DNA of 11,398 nt, from positions 1-11,398 of the forward strand of contig CALZFJ010000031.1 of the NCBI GenBank assembly GCA_945645715.1, in the 5' to 3' direction. The translations under genes were made by a program, and so were the position numbers. This document shows positions 1 to 6,782 of this stretch, piece by piece. The stretch comes from an uncultured Prevotellaceae bacterium (GTDB lineage: Bacteria > Bacteroidota > Bacteroidia > Bacteroidales > Muribaculaceae). A model generated the notes under the pieces. The model saw only the letters and a list, made by a program, of their open reading frames with translations, ran no database searches and was not told where the DNA came from. Position 1 is the first letter of the stretch. Every line of letters starts with the position of its first letter.

Positions 1-453
1 GATTCTCACATTCGGCAGCTTTTCTATCACACCACTTTCAGCAAGTGCTATGCACTCATCGGGCGTAAGACCAAATTTAGTCTCCTCCTGTGCCACATGT
101 AGCTGCAGCAGCACATTCACAGTGCGGTCAATGCGTCGTGCCTCGCTATCGACACACTCGAGCAGGCGCAAGCTGTCGATGCTGTGTATCAGCGAAACGT
201 AGGGCACCAGTGCGCGCACCTTGTTGGTCTGCAAATGCCCTATAAAATGCCACTCTACATCTTCGGGCATGTCGCGATGCTTCTGCTGAATCTCCTGCAC
301 GCGACTTTCACCAAAAATGCGTTGCCCGGCATCATAAGCAGCACGAAGCGCCTCCACCGGGTGGAATTTTGAAACAGCAACGAGCTTCACACCCTCGGGA
401 AGCTCGCTGCTATATTTTGTTATTTGTTTTCCTATATTTTCTAAATCAGTCAT
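1..453 (-). CDS. yggS: YggS/PLPBP family pyridoxal-phosphate-binding protein (partial, C-terminus cut by window edge)
   Basis: The 151 visible residues match the N-terminal two thirds of the YggS (PROSC/PLPBP) family, whose members are usually about 220-230 residues. Seen: VKLVAVSKFHP around residues 22-32, where K29 fits the PLP-binding lysine; FGESRVQE at 48-55; and the family signature WHFIGHLQTNKVR at 69-81. The family is a single-domain TIM-barrel protein in the cytoplasm that binds PLP and supports vitamin B6 and amino-acid homeostasis without a proven enzymatic reaction. The start is the ATG whose complement is at 451-453, which places the conserved lysine at the usual depth. The gene lies 66 bases downstream of the DUF4494 gene on the same strand, with no TAnnTTTG box between, so the two are probably co-transcribed. 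The motif is FGES rather than the more widespread FGEN. The family call is firm; the missing end lies outside the window. Confidence 0.93.
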   Translation of the reverse strand, partial: MTDLENIGKQITKYSSELPEGVKLVAVSKFHPVEALRAAYDAGQRIFGESRVQEIQQKHRDMPEDVEWHFIGHLQTNKVRALVPYVSLIHSIDSLRLLECVDSEARRIDRTVNVLLQLHVAQEETKFGLTPDECIALAESGVIEKLPNVRI

Positions 454-476
454 TTAATCGACAATTATAGGGTTAC

Positions 477-494
477 ATATTCATCATAGAATAT
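477..494. repeat. Small inverted repeat between DUF4494 and yggS
   Basis: ATATTC and GAATAT form a perfect 6-base inverted repeat with a 6-base spacer in the 66-base gap between the two minus-strand genes. It is A/T-rich with one G:C pair and has no T-tract, so it is a poor terminator. It could be a weak hairpin in the intercistronic RNA or chance in AT-rich DNA. Confidence 0.3.
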
Positions 495-519
495 TGCTAC
501 ACATCTCTTTGCCTCACAC

Positions 520-972
520 TTAATTCTTTGCTTCCTTCATTTCGCCGAGCTTCACGGGGAACACGTCCATAATGGCAGTCTCAGTAATCGAGGCTATTTC
601 AAAGTCAGCCATAGTGCCTTTCATGCCCTCCATAAAGTTATCGAGAGCGGCCTGGAAGTTGGCGGCTTGCACGAGTGTAGTAACCGATGTCTTCTTCTCG
701 ACAGCAGTCTTCTCATCTACGGTGATGATATTATATTTCACCTTATACCACTTGTCGCCGGTCTCATCATAGAACACCTCGCTAAGCTTCTCGCGCTTCA
801 CTGCACTCACCGTGAACTCACCCGAAATAAATGGAGCCATCTCCTCTGTAATACGTGATTCTGCCTCAGTAAACGACAATGCATCAACAAGATACGGCTC
901 ATTCACAGCCTTCTGCATTCCCGTCTCAAGCATTCTCACATATTTTACTTTACATTCAAACCAATTTGCCAT
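520..972 (-). CDS. DUF4494 domain-containing protein
   Basis: A 150-residue protein that I recognise as a DUF4494 family member, a family of unknown function found in Bacteroidetes. It opens with MANWFECKVKYVR and continues with a mixed alpha/beta pattern and many charged residues. There is no signal peptide, membrane segment or lipobox, so it is probably cytoplasmic. The motif SGEFTVSAVKREKLSEVF (around residues 50-67) and a Lys/Glu-rich C-terminus are visible, but no catalytic motif is evident. The ATG start (complement at 970-972) lies 29 bases downstream of a -7 promoter box, and this gene is the first of a likely two-gene unit with yggS. Its role is not known; pairing with a PLP-binding protein is context only. 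I am confident of the gene and fairly confident of the family name. Confidence 0.88.
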   Translation of the reverse strand: MANWFECKVKYVRMLETGMQKAVNEPYLVDALSFTEAESRITEEMAPFISGEFTVSAVKREKLSEVFYDETGDKWYKVKYNIITVDEKTAVEKKTSVTTLVQAANFQAALDNFMEGMKGTMADFEIASITETAIMDVFPVKLGEMKEAKN

Positions 973-1001
973 TTCTCTTTCCTTTTTTAGTTATTTCGCT
1001 G

Positions 1002-1009
1002 CAAAGTTA
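1002..1009 (-). promoter_or_regulatory. Bacteroidetes -7 promoter box for DUF4494-yggS
   Basis: On the minus strand the sequence reads TAACTTTG, an exact match to TAnnTTTG, ending 29 bases before the DUF4494 ATG. A TTTG lies 11 bases further upstream, which is closer than the usual -33 spacing. No canonical -33 element is visible. Confidence 0.7.
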
Positions 1010-1070
1010 CACATTTATGCCAAAACTACTATACTAAAAAATCAAAAAATGAAAACGAAAGACACAACTC

Positions 1071-1544
1071 TCACATTCCAAGGTCAGCCAAGCTCTTCCC
1101 CACCATATTGGCATTATAGAATCGTGCATCATTCGTAACATTCTGCCCCACAAATGGCGGACAAGCATATCGATAGTCCGAACTCGGTATCTCTATCTCA
1201 GCCACAGTAAGTCCTTCAAGAGCGCCGTGAAACTCATCTACCTCCCACATATTTCCCTCAAAGGGAACCAAGTGCCGCGTTTTGCTGATAATAGGCTGCG
1301 CACAAAGCCCCGAGAGCATCTCCCGGGCATCAGCTACTGGAATATCATATTCATATTCACTGCGAGTGTCGCCCACTGTACGCCCCTTTATTGTCAGTCG
1401 TGCACGCTCACCAATCAGCCTCACACGCACAGTGCCATTCACCGTGCGCGATATATATCCTTGCTCTATGCAGCGAGTCTCTACCGCCATAGCCTTGTAG
1501 CTATCGTCGGTAACCAGATATTTATGTTCTATCTCCTTTCCCAT
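1071..1544 (-). CDS. CYTH domain protein (triphosphate tunnel metalloenzyme family)
   Basis: A 157-residue single-domain CYTH protein. The hallmark ExExK motif is at the extreme N-terminus: E4, E6 and K8 in MGKEIEHKYLV. It is followed by alternating charged strands such as RVRLIGERARLTIKGR and, near the C-terminal third, EVDEFHG and VAEIEIPS, whose acidic residues would line the tunnel and bind metal. Family members hydrolyse inorganic triphosphate or other triphosphorylated substrates; the substrate here cannot be read from sequence. The length is typical of short bacterial CYTH proteins. I chose the ATG at 1544 rather than the longer reading from 1580. The longer one begins with TTG inside the promoter box, and ExExK normally sits right at the N-terminus. 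The gene is divergent from the DUF5686 gene and followed, 98 bases later, by the DUF4494 gene with its own promoter. Confidence 0.9.
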   Translation of the reverse strand: MGKEIEHKYLVTDDSYKAMAVETRCIEQGYISRTVNGTVRVRLIGERARLTIKGRTVGDTRSEYEYDIPVADAREMLSGLCAQPIISKTRHLVPFEGNMWEVDEFHGALEGLTVAEIEIPSSDYRYACPPFVGQNVTNDARFYNANMVGKSLADLGM

Positions 1545-1577
1545 AATTCTTTGTCGTTTTTTGTAAGAAATTTTGCA

Positions 1578-1585
1578 CAAATATA
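1578..1585 (-). promoter_or_regulatory. Bacteroidetes -7 promoter box for the CYTH gene
   Basis: The minus strand reads TATATTTG, an exact TAnnTTTG match ending 33 bases before the ATG at 1544. Its position rules out the upstream TTG at 1580 as the translation start. A TTTG lies 12 bases further upstream (complement at 1598-1601), closer than a normal -33 element. Confidence 0.72.
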
Positions 1586-1671
1586 TGCTTTATGTCACAA
1601 ATAAGCTAAAATCAAATCGTTTTTTTGTGTAAAATACGTTTTTTCAACTAATAAATAAGAGTTTCAGCACA

Positions 1672-1688
1672 TTTTATTATCAATAAAA
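1672..1688. repeat. AT-only dyad immediately upstream of the DUF5686 promoter box
   Basis: TTTTATT and AATAAAA form a perfect 7-base inverted repeat with a 3-base spacer, ending 5 bases before the -7 box at 1694-1701. The position would suit an operator or upstream promoter element, but its pure A/T make-up makes chance quite possible. Confidence 0.3.
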
Positions 1689-1693
1689 ATTAC

Positions 1694-1701
1694 TAATTTT
1701 G
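1694..1701 (+). promoter_or_regulatory. Bacteroidetes -7 promoter box for the DUF5686 gene
   Basis: TAATTTTG is an exact TAnnTTTG match ending 32 bases before the ATG at 1734. No TTG is found at the usual -33 distance; instead an AT-rich dyad occupies that place. The predicted leader is about 26 bases and A-rich, with no Shine-Dalgarno sequence, as is normal in Bacteroidetes. Confidence 0.72.
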
Positions 1702-1733
1702 CAACCCGAAAAACAAAAAACTTGCAATTATAG

Positions 1734-4292
1734 ATGCTTAGAAAGATTCTGTTTTTTAGTTTAACACTCATCTGTGTTGTTGTTTCGACTGCGACTGCCG
1801 TTGCACAACACCCTATCGCTCCCACCGTGGTGAAAGGTGTGGTGCGCGACTCTCTTACTCGCGACCCGCTCCCTTTCGTGGCTATTTTCCTGCGCGGCTC
1901 CGACCGTGGTATCATGACCGACGAGAACGGGAAGTTTTCCATCACCACTTCGGTCAATTTCATCAGCCTCGAAGTTTCCACAATGGGATATACCACAAAG
2001 AATGTATTCGTCAATAAAGGTGAAACCAACAATATAACCGTCGATCTCGTCCCCACCGGTGTGGCTCTCAAAGAGCTGGTGGTGAAACCTAAAAAGGAAA
2101 AATACTCCAAAAAGAACAATCCTGCCGTGGAATTTGTGAAACGCCTCATGGCGCAAAAGCACGGCTACGACCCGAAAAATCACGACTACTACAACTATAA
2201 CAAATATGAAAAAATAACCATGGGCCTCAACGACTTCTCCGAGAAACAGAAGAAAAACTGGCTCATGGGAAAATTCAAATTTATTTTCGACTACCTCGAC
2301 ACCTCCGAGGTTTCGGGAAAGCCTATCCTCACTGTGTCGGTTAAAGAAAAAGTGAGCGATTGCCACTATCGTCGCTCGCCTGAAAGCACAAAGGAAATTG
2401 TGCGTGGCACCAAGCGTGCAGGTATCGACGAGGCTTTCGACCAAGAGAGCGTGCAGCGATTCCTCGAAGACGTGTTCCGCGAAATCGACATCTTCAGCAA
2501 CGATGTGCCAATGATGCAAAACCGCTTTGTCAGCCCTCTATCGAAAATCGGCGTAGATTACTATAAATACTACCTCAGCGACACCATCAACGTTGATGGC
2601 GTGAAGTGCATCGAACTCAGCTTCTCTCCTTTCACTCCCGAGTCGTTCGGCTTCTTGGGCCGCATCTATGTGCCTCTCAACGATTCCACACTCTTCATCA
2701 AGCGCGTGAAGCTAAATGTGCCCAAGTCGATAAACCTCAACTATGTGGAGAGCATCACAATCATTCAAGATTTCGTGAAAGCCCCCGATGGCACTCGCAT
2801 CAAGACTCGCGACGACATGACTGTGGAGTTCCAGATAATGAAGGGAACTCAAGGGCTCTATGCACGCCGCACCACCTGCTACGACAATCACAACTTCGAT
2901 GCTCCTGCCGACTTAGGCGTCTTCGACCACGAGGGAAAAACCTTCGTCAATGCCGATGCCGAGTTTATGCCCGACGAATTCTGGAAGGAAAACCGACAAG
3001 TGCCCATCAAGGATAAGGAAAATGCAATAAAGGGACTGCTCACAAGGCTACGCGAAGTACCCATTTTCTATTGGACCGAAAAAGTAATCACCGTGCTCGT
3101 GTCGGGCTATATCTCAACTTCTAAAGACAGCAAATTCGACTTCGGACCGATGAACACCACCCTCAGCGGAAACCCCATAGAAGGCATGAGAATGCGTGTG
3201 GGTGGTATGACTACTGCCAATCTAAGCAAGCACTGGTTTGCCCGTGGTTATGTTGCCTACGGTATGGGCGACCAAAAGCTGAAATATAATGGCGAGCTCG
3301 AATATTCTTTCAGCGAAAAGAAGTATCATTCGCGTGAATTTCCCATTCATTCCATTAAGTTGTCACACAAATATGATGTCGATCAGCTTGGTCAGCACTA
3401 TTTCTTCACAAATATGGATAATGTCTTCCTTGCACTCAAGCGCAAGCGCGACGACAAAATGACCTACCTCCGCAAGACCAATCTCGACTATACCCTCGAA
3501 ACCGAAAGCGGCTTCTCACTTCAGCTCGGCTTTGAGCACGACATTCAGGAGGCTACTCAGGTGCTCCCGTTCATCGACGGTTATGGCAATGTGTATAACC
3601 GCTATCGCGAGGCGATGTTCAATGTCACTCTGCGCTATGCCCCGGGTGAAAAATTCTATCAGACCAAGAGCTACCGAATACCTATCAACCTCGACGCTCC
3701 TGTTTTCACCCTCACCCACACCTATGCACCAAAAGGGTTCATGGGCAGCATGTTCACCGTCAATAAGACTGAGCTGAGCATTCAGAAGCGCTTCTGGTTT
3801 TCGGCCTTCGGTTACACCGATATTATCCTCAAGGCCGGGAAAGTGTGGAGCGAGGTATCTTATCCCAACCTCCTCCTCCCCAATGCCAACCTCTCCTACA
3901 CCATTCAGCCCGAATCTTATCCGCTCATGAACGCGATGGAGTTTGCCAACGACCAATATCTCTCCTGGGATTTCACCTACTGGGCTAATGGTGCCATACT
4001 CAACCGTATTCCGCTTATCAAGTATCTCAAACTTCGCGAAGCCTTCTCGTTCCGCGGCCTGTATGGTAAGCTTAAGGATAGCAATAATCCCGAGCTTAAC
4101 AACAAGCTTTTCCGTTTCCCGACTTCAGCCCATTGCAAACCAATGGATAAGGAGCCTTATATGGAGATTGGTGTCGGGCTTGATAACATATTTACCATTC
4201 TTCGCCTCGACTATGTGTGGCGTCTCACCTATCGCGACACTCCCGGTGTGGATAAGAGCGGTCTCCGCATACAGCTCCACTTCACCTTCTGA
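1734..4292 (+). CDS. DUF5686 outer-membrane protein with carboxypeptidase-regulatory-like domain
   Basis: An 852-residue exported protein. Residues 1-25 are a clear signal peptide with a hydrophobic core and a likely cut after AVA in TAVAQ. Residues about 33-118 are a CarboxypepD_reg-like beta-sandwich (VVKGVVRDS, then DENGKFSI, then STMGYT), the fold also found at the N-terminus of SusC-like proteins. The rest matches DUF5686, with the typical start AVEFVKRLMAQKHGYDPKNH soon after residue 130. The second half has alternating beta-strands rich in Tyr and Phe and ends in LRIQLHFTF; a terminal aromatic is typical of outer-membrane barrels. I infer an outer-membrane barrel with a periplasmic plug-like domain; the substrate is unknown. 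The gene is monocistronic, with a promoter box 32 bases upstream and a terminator starting 7 bases after the stop. The family call is confident, the function open. Confidence 0.93.
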   Translation: MLRKILFFSLTLICVVVSTATAVAQHPIAPTVVKGVVRDSLTRDPLPFVAIFLRGSDRGIMTDENGKFSITTSVNFISLEVSTMGYTTKNVFVNKGETNNITVDLVPTGVALKELVVKPKKEKYSKKNNPAVEFVKRLMAQKHGYDPKNHDYYNYNKYEKITMGLNDFSEKQKKNWLMGKFKFIFDYLDTSEVSGKPILTVSVKEKVSDCHYRRSPESTKEIVRGTKRAGIDEAFDQESVQRFLEDVFREIDIFSNDVPMMQNRFVSPLSKIGVDYYKYYLSDTINVDGVKCIELSFSPFTPESFGFLGRIYVPLNDSTLFIKRVKLNVPKSINLNYVESITIIQDFVKAPDGTRIKTRDDMTVEFQIMKGTQGLYARRTTCYDNHNFDAPADLGVFDHEGKTFVNADAEFMPDEFWKENRQVPIKDKENAIKGLLTRLREVPIFYWTEKVITVLVSGYISTSKDSKFDFGPMNTTLSGNPIEGMRMRVGGMTTANLSKHWFARGYVAYGMGDQKLKYNGELEYSFSEKKYHSREFPIHSIKLSHKYDVDQLGQHYFFTNMDNVFLALKRKRDDKMTYLRKTNLDYTLETESGFSLQLGFEHDIQEATQVLPFIDGYGNVYNRYREAMFNVTLRYAPGEKFYQTKSYRIPINLDAPVFTLTHTYAPKGFMGSMFTVNKTELSIQKRFWFSAFGYTDIILKAGKVWSEVSYPNLLLPNANLSYTIQPESYPLMNAMEFANDQYLSWDFTYWANGAILNRIPLIKYLKLREAFSFRGLYGKLKDSNNPELNNKLFRFPTSAHCKPMDKEPYMEIGVGLDNIFTILRLDYVWRLTYRDTPGVDKSGLRIQLHFTF

Positions 4293-4298
4293 CGTCTG

Positions 4299-4339
4299 AA
4301 AAAAAGCCCCTGCCACAGCCGTATGCGTAGCAGGGGTTT
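4299..4339. terminator. Bidirectional intrinsic terminator between DUF5686 and aguB
   Basis: CCCCTGC (4307-4313) pairs with GCAGGGG (4330-4336) around a 16-base loop, with A/T pairs extending the base. Read on the minus strand, the stem is followed by a run of seven T, which is a textbook terminator for aguAB. Read on the plus strand, the tail is TTTATAATT, weaker but adequate for the DUF5686 gene. It lies between two convergent stop codons. Confidence 0.85.
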
Positions 4340-4382
4340 ATAATTCACTTGAAGAGCGTTTTTGCTATCGGCACTCTATTCC

Positions 4383-5279
4383 TTAATCAATGTATCGCTT
4401 TGCAAGCTGCGTAAATTCATCAATGCGTCGGTCGCGAAGGAAAGGCCACCAGCGGCGCACTTGCTCCGACCGCGTGAGGCTCACCTCCACCACCTGCTCC
4501 ACCTCGGCATCAGCCGGTGCCTGATAAAGGAACTCGCCCTGCGGCCCTGCCACAAAACTGCTGCCCCAGAAGTGTATGCCATTCGTCATTCCCGATGGGT
4601 CGCTCTCATGCCCGGTTCGGTTCACCGAAATTACGGGGAGACCGTTAGCCACGGCATGGGCACGCTGTGAGATTATCCATGCATCGCGCTGGCGGGTCTT
4701 TTCAGCTTCGGTGTCACTGCTCTCCCACCCTATTGCTGTGGGATAGATGAGCATATCGGCTCCTTTCAGTGCCATTATGCGTGCAGCCTCAGGATACCAT
4801 TGGTCCCAGCACACAAGCACACCAAGCCTACCCACAGAGGTATCGATAGGCTCAAAGCCAAGGTCGCCGGGCGTAAAATAGAATTTCTCATAGTATGCCG
4901 GATCATCAGGGATGTGCATCTTACGGTATTTTCCGGCAATAGTTCCATCTTTCTCGAAAACCACTGCCGTGTTGTGATAAAGTCCTGCTGCACGACGCTC
5001 AAAGAGCGACGTAACGAGCACTATGCCAAGCTCCTTGGCAAGTGCAGCATATTCAGTAGTTTCGGCTCCCGGTATTGCCACTGCAAGGTCGAAATTGTCG
5101 GTCGATTCCACTTGGCAGAAGTAGAGTGAGTCATGCAGCTCTTGCAGCACTACAAGCTCAGCACCCTGCTGCGCCACTTGGCGCACCTTATCCTTGAGGC
5201 GGGCACGATTATCGGCAACGTGAGCCGTATTGGCTTGCTGCACTATTCCTATTTTTAATGTCTTTTCCATCGTGTTCAT
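4383..5279 (-). CDS. aguB: N-carbamoylputrescine amidase
   Basis: A 298-residue carbon-nitrogen hydrolase (nitrilase superfamily). The catalytic triad is visible: E47 in VVLQELHD, K120 in GKYRKMHIP and C157 in VLVCWDQWYPE. The CWDQWYPE block and the downstream NRTGHE and FWGSSF motifs are typical of AguB-type enzymes, which split N-carbamoylputrescine into putrescine, CO2 and ammonia in the cytoplasm. The length matches the family (about 290-300). Two starts are possible: ATG at 5279 (MNTMEKTLK) or ATG at 5270 (MEKTLK); the second fits the family N-terminus equally well. It begins 18 bases after the aguA stop, so it is the second gene of an aguA-aguB operon carrying the last two steps from agmatine to putrescine. 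A strong terminator follows. The function is well supported by motifs and context. Confidence 0.94.
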   Translation of the reverse strand: MNTMEKTLKIGIVQQANTAHVADNRARLKDKVRQVAQQGAELVVLQELHDSLYFCQVESTDNFDLAVAIPGAETTEYAALAKELGIVLVTSLFERRAAGLYHNTAVVFEKDGTIAGKYRKMHIPDDPAYYEKFYFTPGDLGFEPIDTSVGRLGVLVCWDQWYPEAARIMALKGADMLIYPTAIGWESSDTEAEKTRQRDAWIISQRAHAVANGLPVISVNRTGHESDPSGMTNGIHFWGSSFVAGPQGEFLYQAPADAEVEQVVEVSLTRSEQVRRWWPFLRDRRIDEFTQLAKRYID

Positions 5280-5297
5280 AATTAATTCGTTAGCTAT

Positions 5298-6335
5298 CTA
5301 TTCCTCTATCACTCCCTTGGGCAATTGCATAGTCACGCAGTGCAGCGAGCCATGTTGCTTTATCAGTGCACGGCAATCAATGCCCACCACTCTGCGACCG
5401 GGGAAAGCCTCGGCAATTAGTTTTAAAGCCCTCTGGTCATTGTCAGGCTGTGCATAAGTAGGCACAAGCACATGATTGTTTGTAACGAGGAAATTGGCGT
5501 ATGTAGCGGGCAGCCGTAATCCGTCTTCATCATAGATGGCATCGGGGAATGGCAATTTGATAAGTCTAAACGGCTTGCCGTCGGCATTCGTAGCCTCTTT
5601 CAGCTCCCGCTCCATCTTCTTCAGCTCCTTATAGTGTGAGTCTTCGACATCGTCACAGCCTACATAGAGAATAGTGTCATTGGGAGCAAAGCGTGCAAGG
5701 GTGTCGATGTGTCCGTCGGTATCATCACCTTCAAGTGCTCCATAATGAAGCCACACAATCTTTCTTGCATTAAACACCTTCTTGAGATACGCATCTATCT
5801 GCTCAAATGTCATGTGCCCATTGCGGTTAGTCGATGTCATGCACTCCTCAGTGGTGAGTATGCACCCCTTTCCGTCGCTCTCTATCGACCCTCCTTCGAG
5901 CACAAATTCCAGATGATCCTCCATAGGACATTCAAAAGCCCCAAGAAATTCAAGATTCCGGTTTATCAGGTTGTCATGATTGGCGGCAAACTTCATTCCC
6001 CAGGCGTTAAACACAAAATCCATCAACACCGGACGTCCGTCGCTGTCAATCTTGGTGATAGGTCCAAAGTCGCGTGCCCAGGTGTCGTTGGTCGCTATTT
6101 GGAATGGTGAAAGTCGCCACTTGTGTGGACTGTCTATGCTGTCACTGAGTTTTATCGGGTCGATAGGCGATGCCACTATCAAGTGCTCATCTTCAAGTAT
6201 GGCACATGCTATGTTTTTGTAACATTCAGTCACTTCATCGAGCATATAGTTCCAGTCGGTATGCTCGTGAGGCCATGCTATAAGCACAGCCGATTGCGGT
6301 TCCCACTCCGCGGGAAGTCGAAAGTTTTTTTCCAA
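5298..6335 (-). CDS. aguA: Agmatine deiminase (PPAD-type family), TTG start
   Basis: A 345-residue agmatine deiminase family protein of the guanidino-group-modifying superfamily. Visible active-site blocks are NDTWARDFGP (83-92), LEGGSIE (146-152), GDDTDGHID (203-211, H209) and KQHGSLHCVTMQLP (326-339) with nucleophile C333. It hydrolyses agmatine to N-carbamoylputrescine and ammonia, and the adjacent aguB performs the next step. The frame has no ATG between an upstream stop (TAG at 6366-6368) and residue 31. The conserved N-terminus FRLPAEWEPQ is encoded right after a TTG at 6333-6335, so TTG is the most likely start. No TAnnTTTG box lies in the 64 bases upstream, which suggests read-through from the small acidic gene's promoter. 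Length and motifs are normal for the family. Agmatine is preferred over peptidyl-arginine because of the aguB neighbour and the lack of a signal peptide. Confidence 0.93.
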   Translation of the reverse strand: MEKNFRLPAEWEPQSAVLIAWPHEHTDWNYMLDEVTECYKNIACAILEDEHLIVASPIDPIKLSDSIDSPHKWRLSPFQIATNDTWARDFGPITKIDSDGRPVLMDFVFNAWGMKFAANHDNLINRNLEFLGAFECPMEDHLEFVLEGGSIESDGKGCILTTEECMTSTNRNGHMTFEQIDAYLKKVFNARKIVWLHYGALEGDDTDGHIDTLARFAPNDTILYVGCDDVEDSHYKELKKMERELKEATNADGKPFRLIKLPFPDAIYDEDGLRLPATYANFLVTNNHVLVPTYAQPDNDQRALKLIAEAFPGRRVVGIDCRALIKQHGSLHCVTMQLPKGVIEE

Positions 6336-6399
6336 AATATATCGTTCGTTATTGTTATGTTTTCGCTAAAATGTCGTCAGCTGAAATTCGGTCGCATTA

Positions 6400-6639
6400 T
6401 CAGCCATCATCTTCGCCAAACTCCGATAGTGAATCCCACACTGAGTTCTCCGATTCAAGAATCTCCTCTATGTAATCCACATATCCCGTTTTTGGCGATA
6501 AGCCCAATTCCTCGCACCAATCCATGTAAGCCTCTTTCAGTTTCTCATCATCATTTAATTGGCGCTGGAACTCACTCTCTACAAAGTCAATACTTCGATG
6601 CTGGTCGATTATTGCACGAATAGTCTCTTCTATATCCAT
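6400..6639 (-). CDS. Small acidic hypothetical protein upstream of aguA
   Basis: A 79-residue protein, not recognised as a known family. It begins MDIEETIRAIIDQHRS and ends SLSEFGEDDG. By my count it has 24 Asp/Glu and 6 Lys/Arg, so it is strongly acidic. It looks mostly helical, with two Trp (W41, W68) and one Cys (C42), and has no signal peptide or membrane segment. I chose the ATG at 6639 because the -7 box at 6666-6673 places transcription start near 6659. Longer readings from 6696 would start upstream of the transcript, though an ATG at 6648 (MLIMDIEE) remains possible. It lies 64 bases ahead of aguA on the same strand with no promoter seen between, so it may be co-transcribed with aguAB. 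The exact promoter placement and an uninterrupted frame support a real gene; function is unknown. Confidence 0.75.
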   Translation of the reverse strand: MDIEETIRAIIDQHRSIDFVESEFQRQLNDDEKLKEAYMDWCEELGLSPKTGYVDYIEEILESENSVWDSLSEFGEDDG

Positions 6640-6665
6640 AATCAGCATTATTGAAATTTGTCGCT

Positions 6666-6673
6666 CAAATTTA
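6666..6673 (-). promoter_or_regulatory. Bacteroidetes -7 promoter box for the small acidic gene and probably aguAB
   Basis: The minus strand reads TAAATTTG, an exact TAnnTTTG match ending 26 bases before the ATG at 6639. A TTTG lies 12 bases further upstream (complement at 6686-6689), not at the usual -33 distance. This is the only good promoter box upstream of aguAB. Confidence 0.7.
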
Positions 6674-6748
6674 GCATTTTCTTGGCAAAAACGCACTAAT
6701 ATAATTGTTAAAATTCATAACATTAGCCTCTTTAGTTTCTCTTTTTAG

Positions 6749-6756
6749 TAATTTTG
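6749..6756 (+). promoter_or_regulatory. Bacteroidetes -7 promoter box for the lipoprotein gene
   Basis: TAATTTTG is an exact TAnnTTTG match ending 26 bases before the ATG at 6783 and 20 bases before the ATG at 6777. The minus-strand box for the acidic gene is about 75 bases away, so this is a compact divergent promoter region. Confidence 0.7.
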
Positions 6757-6782
6757 CCACATAATAATGATTCTTTATGATT

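Noticed and set aside
1545..1580. N-terminal extension of the CYTH protein from a TTG at 1580
   Set aside because: That start codon overlaps the promoter box at 1578-1585, and the ExExK motif is normally at the extreme N-terminus, as it is with the ATG at 1544.
1761..2519. 252-codon open frame on the minus strand inside the DUF5686 gene
   Set aside because: It is antisense to a well-supported gene, its protein is low-complexity (rich in His, Val, Phe and Glu) as expected from a shadow frame, and it has no promoter or recognisable domain.
6640..6696. 19-residue N-terminal extension of the small acidic protein
   Set aside because: The -7 box at 6666-6673 lies inside it, so the extension would not be transcribed from that promoter; its composition also differs from the acidic body.
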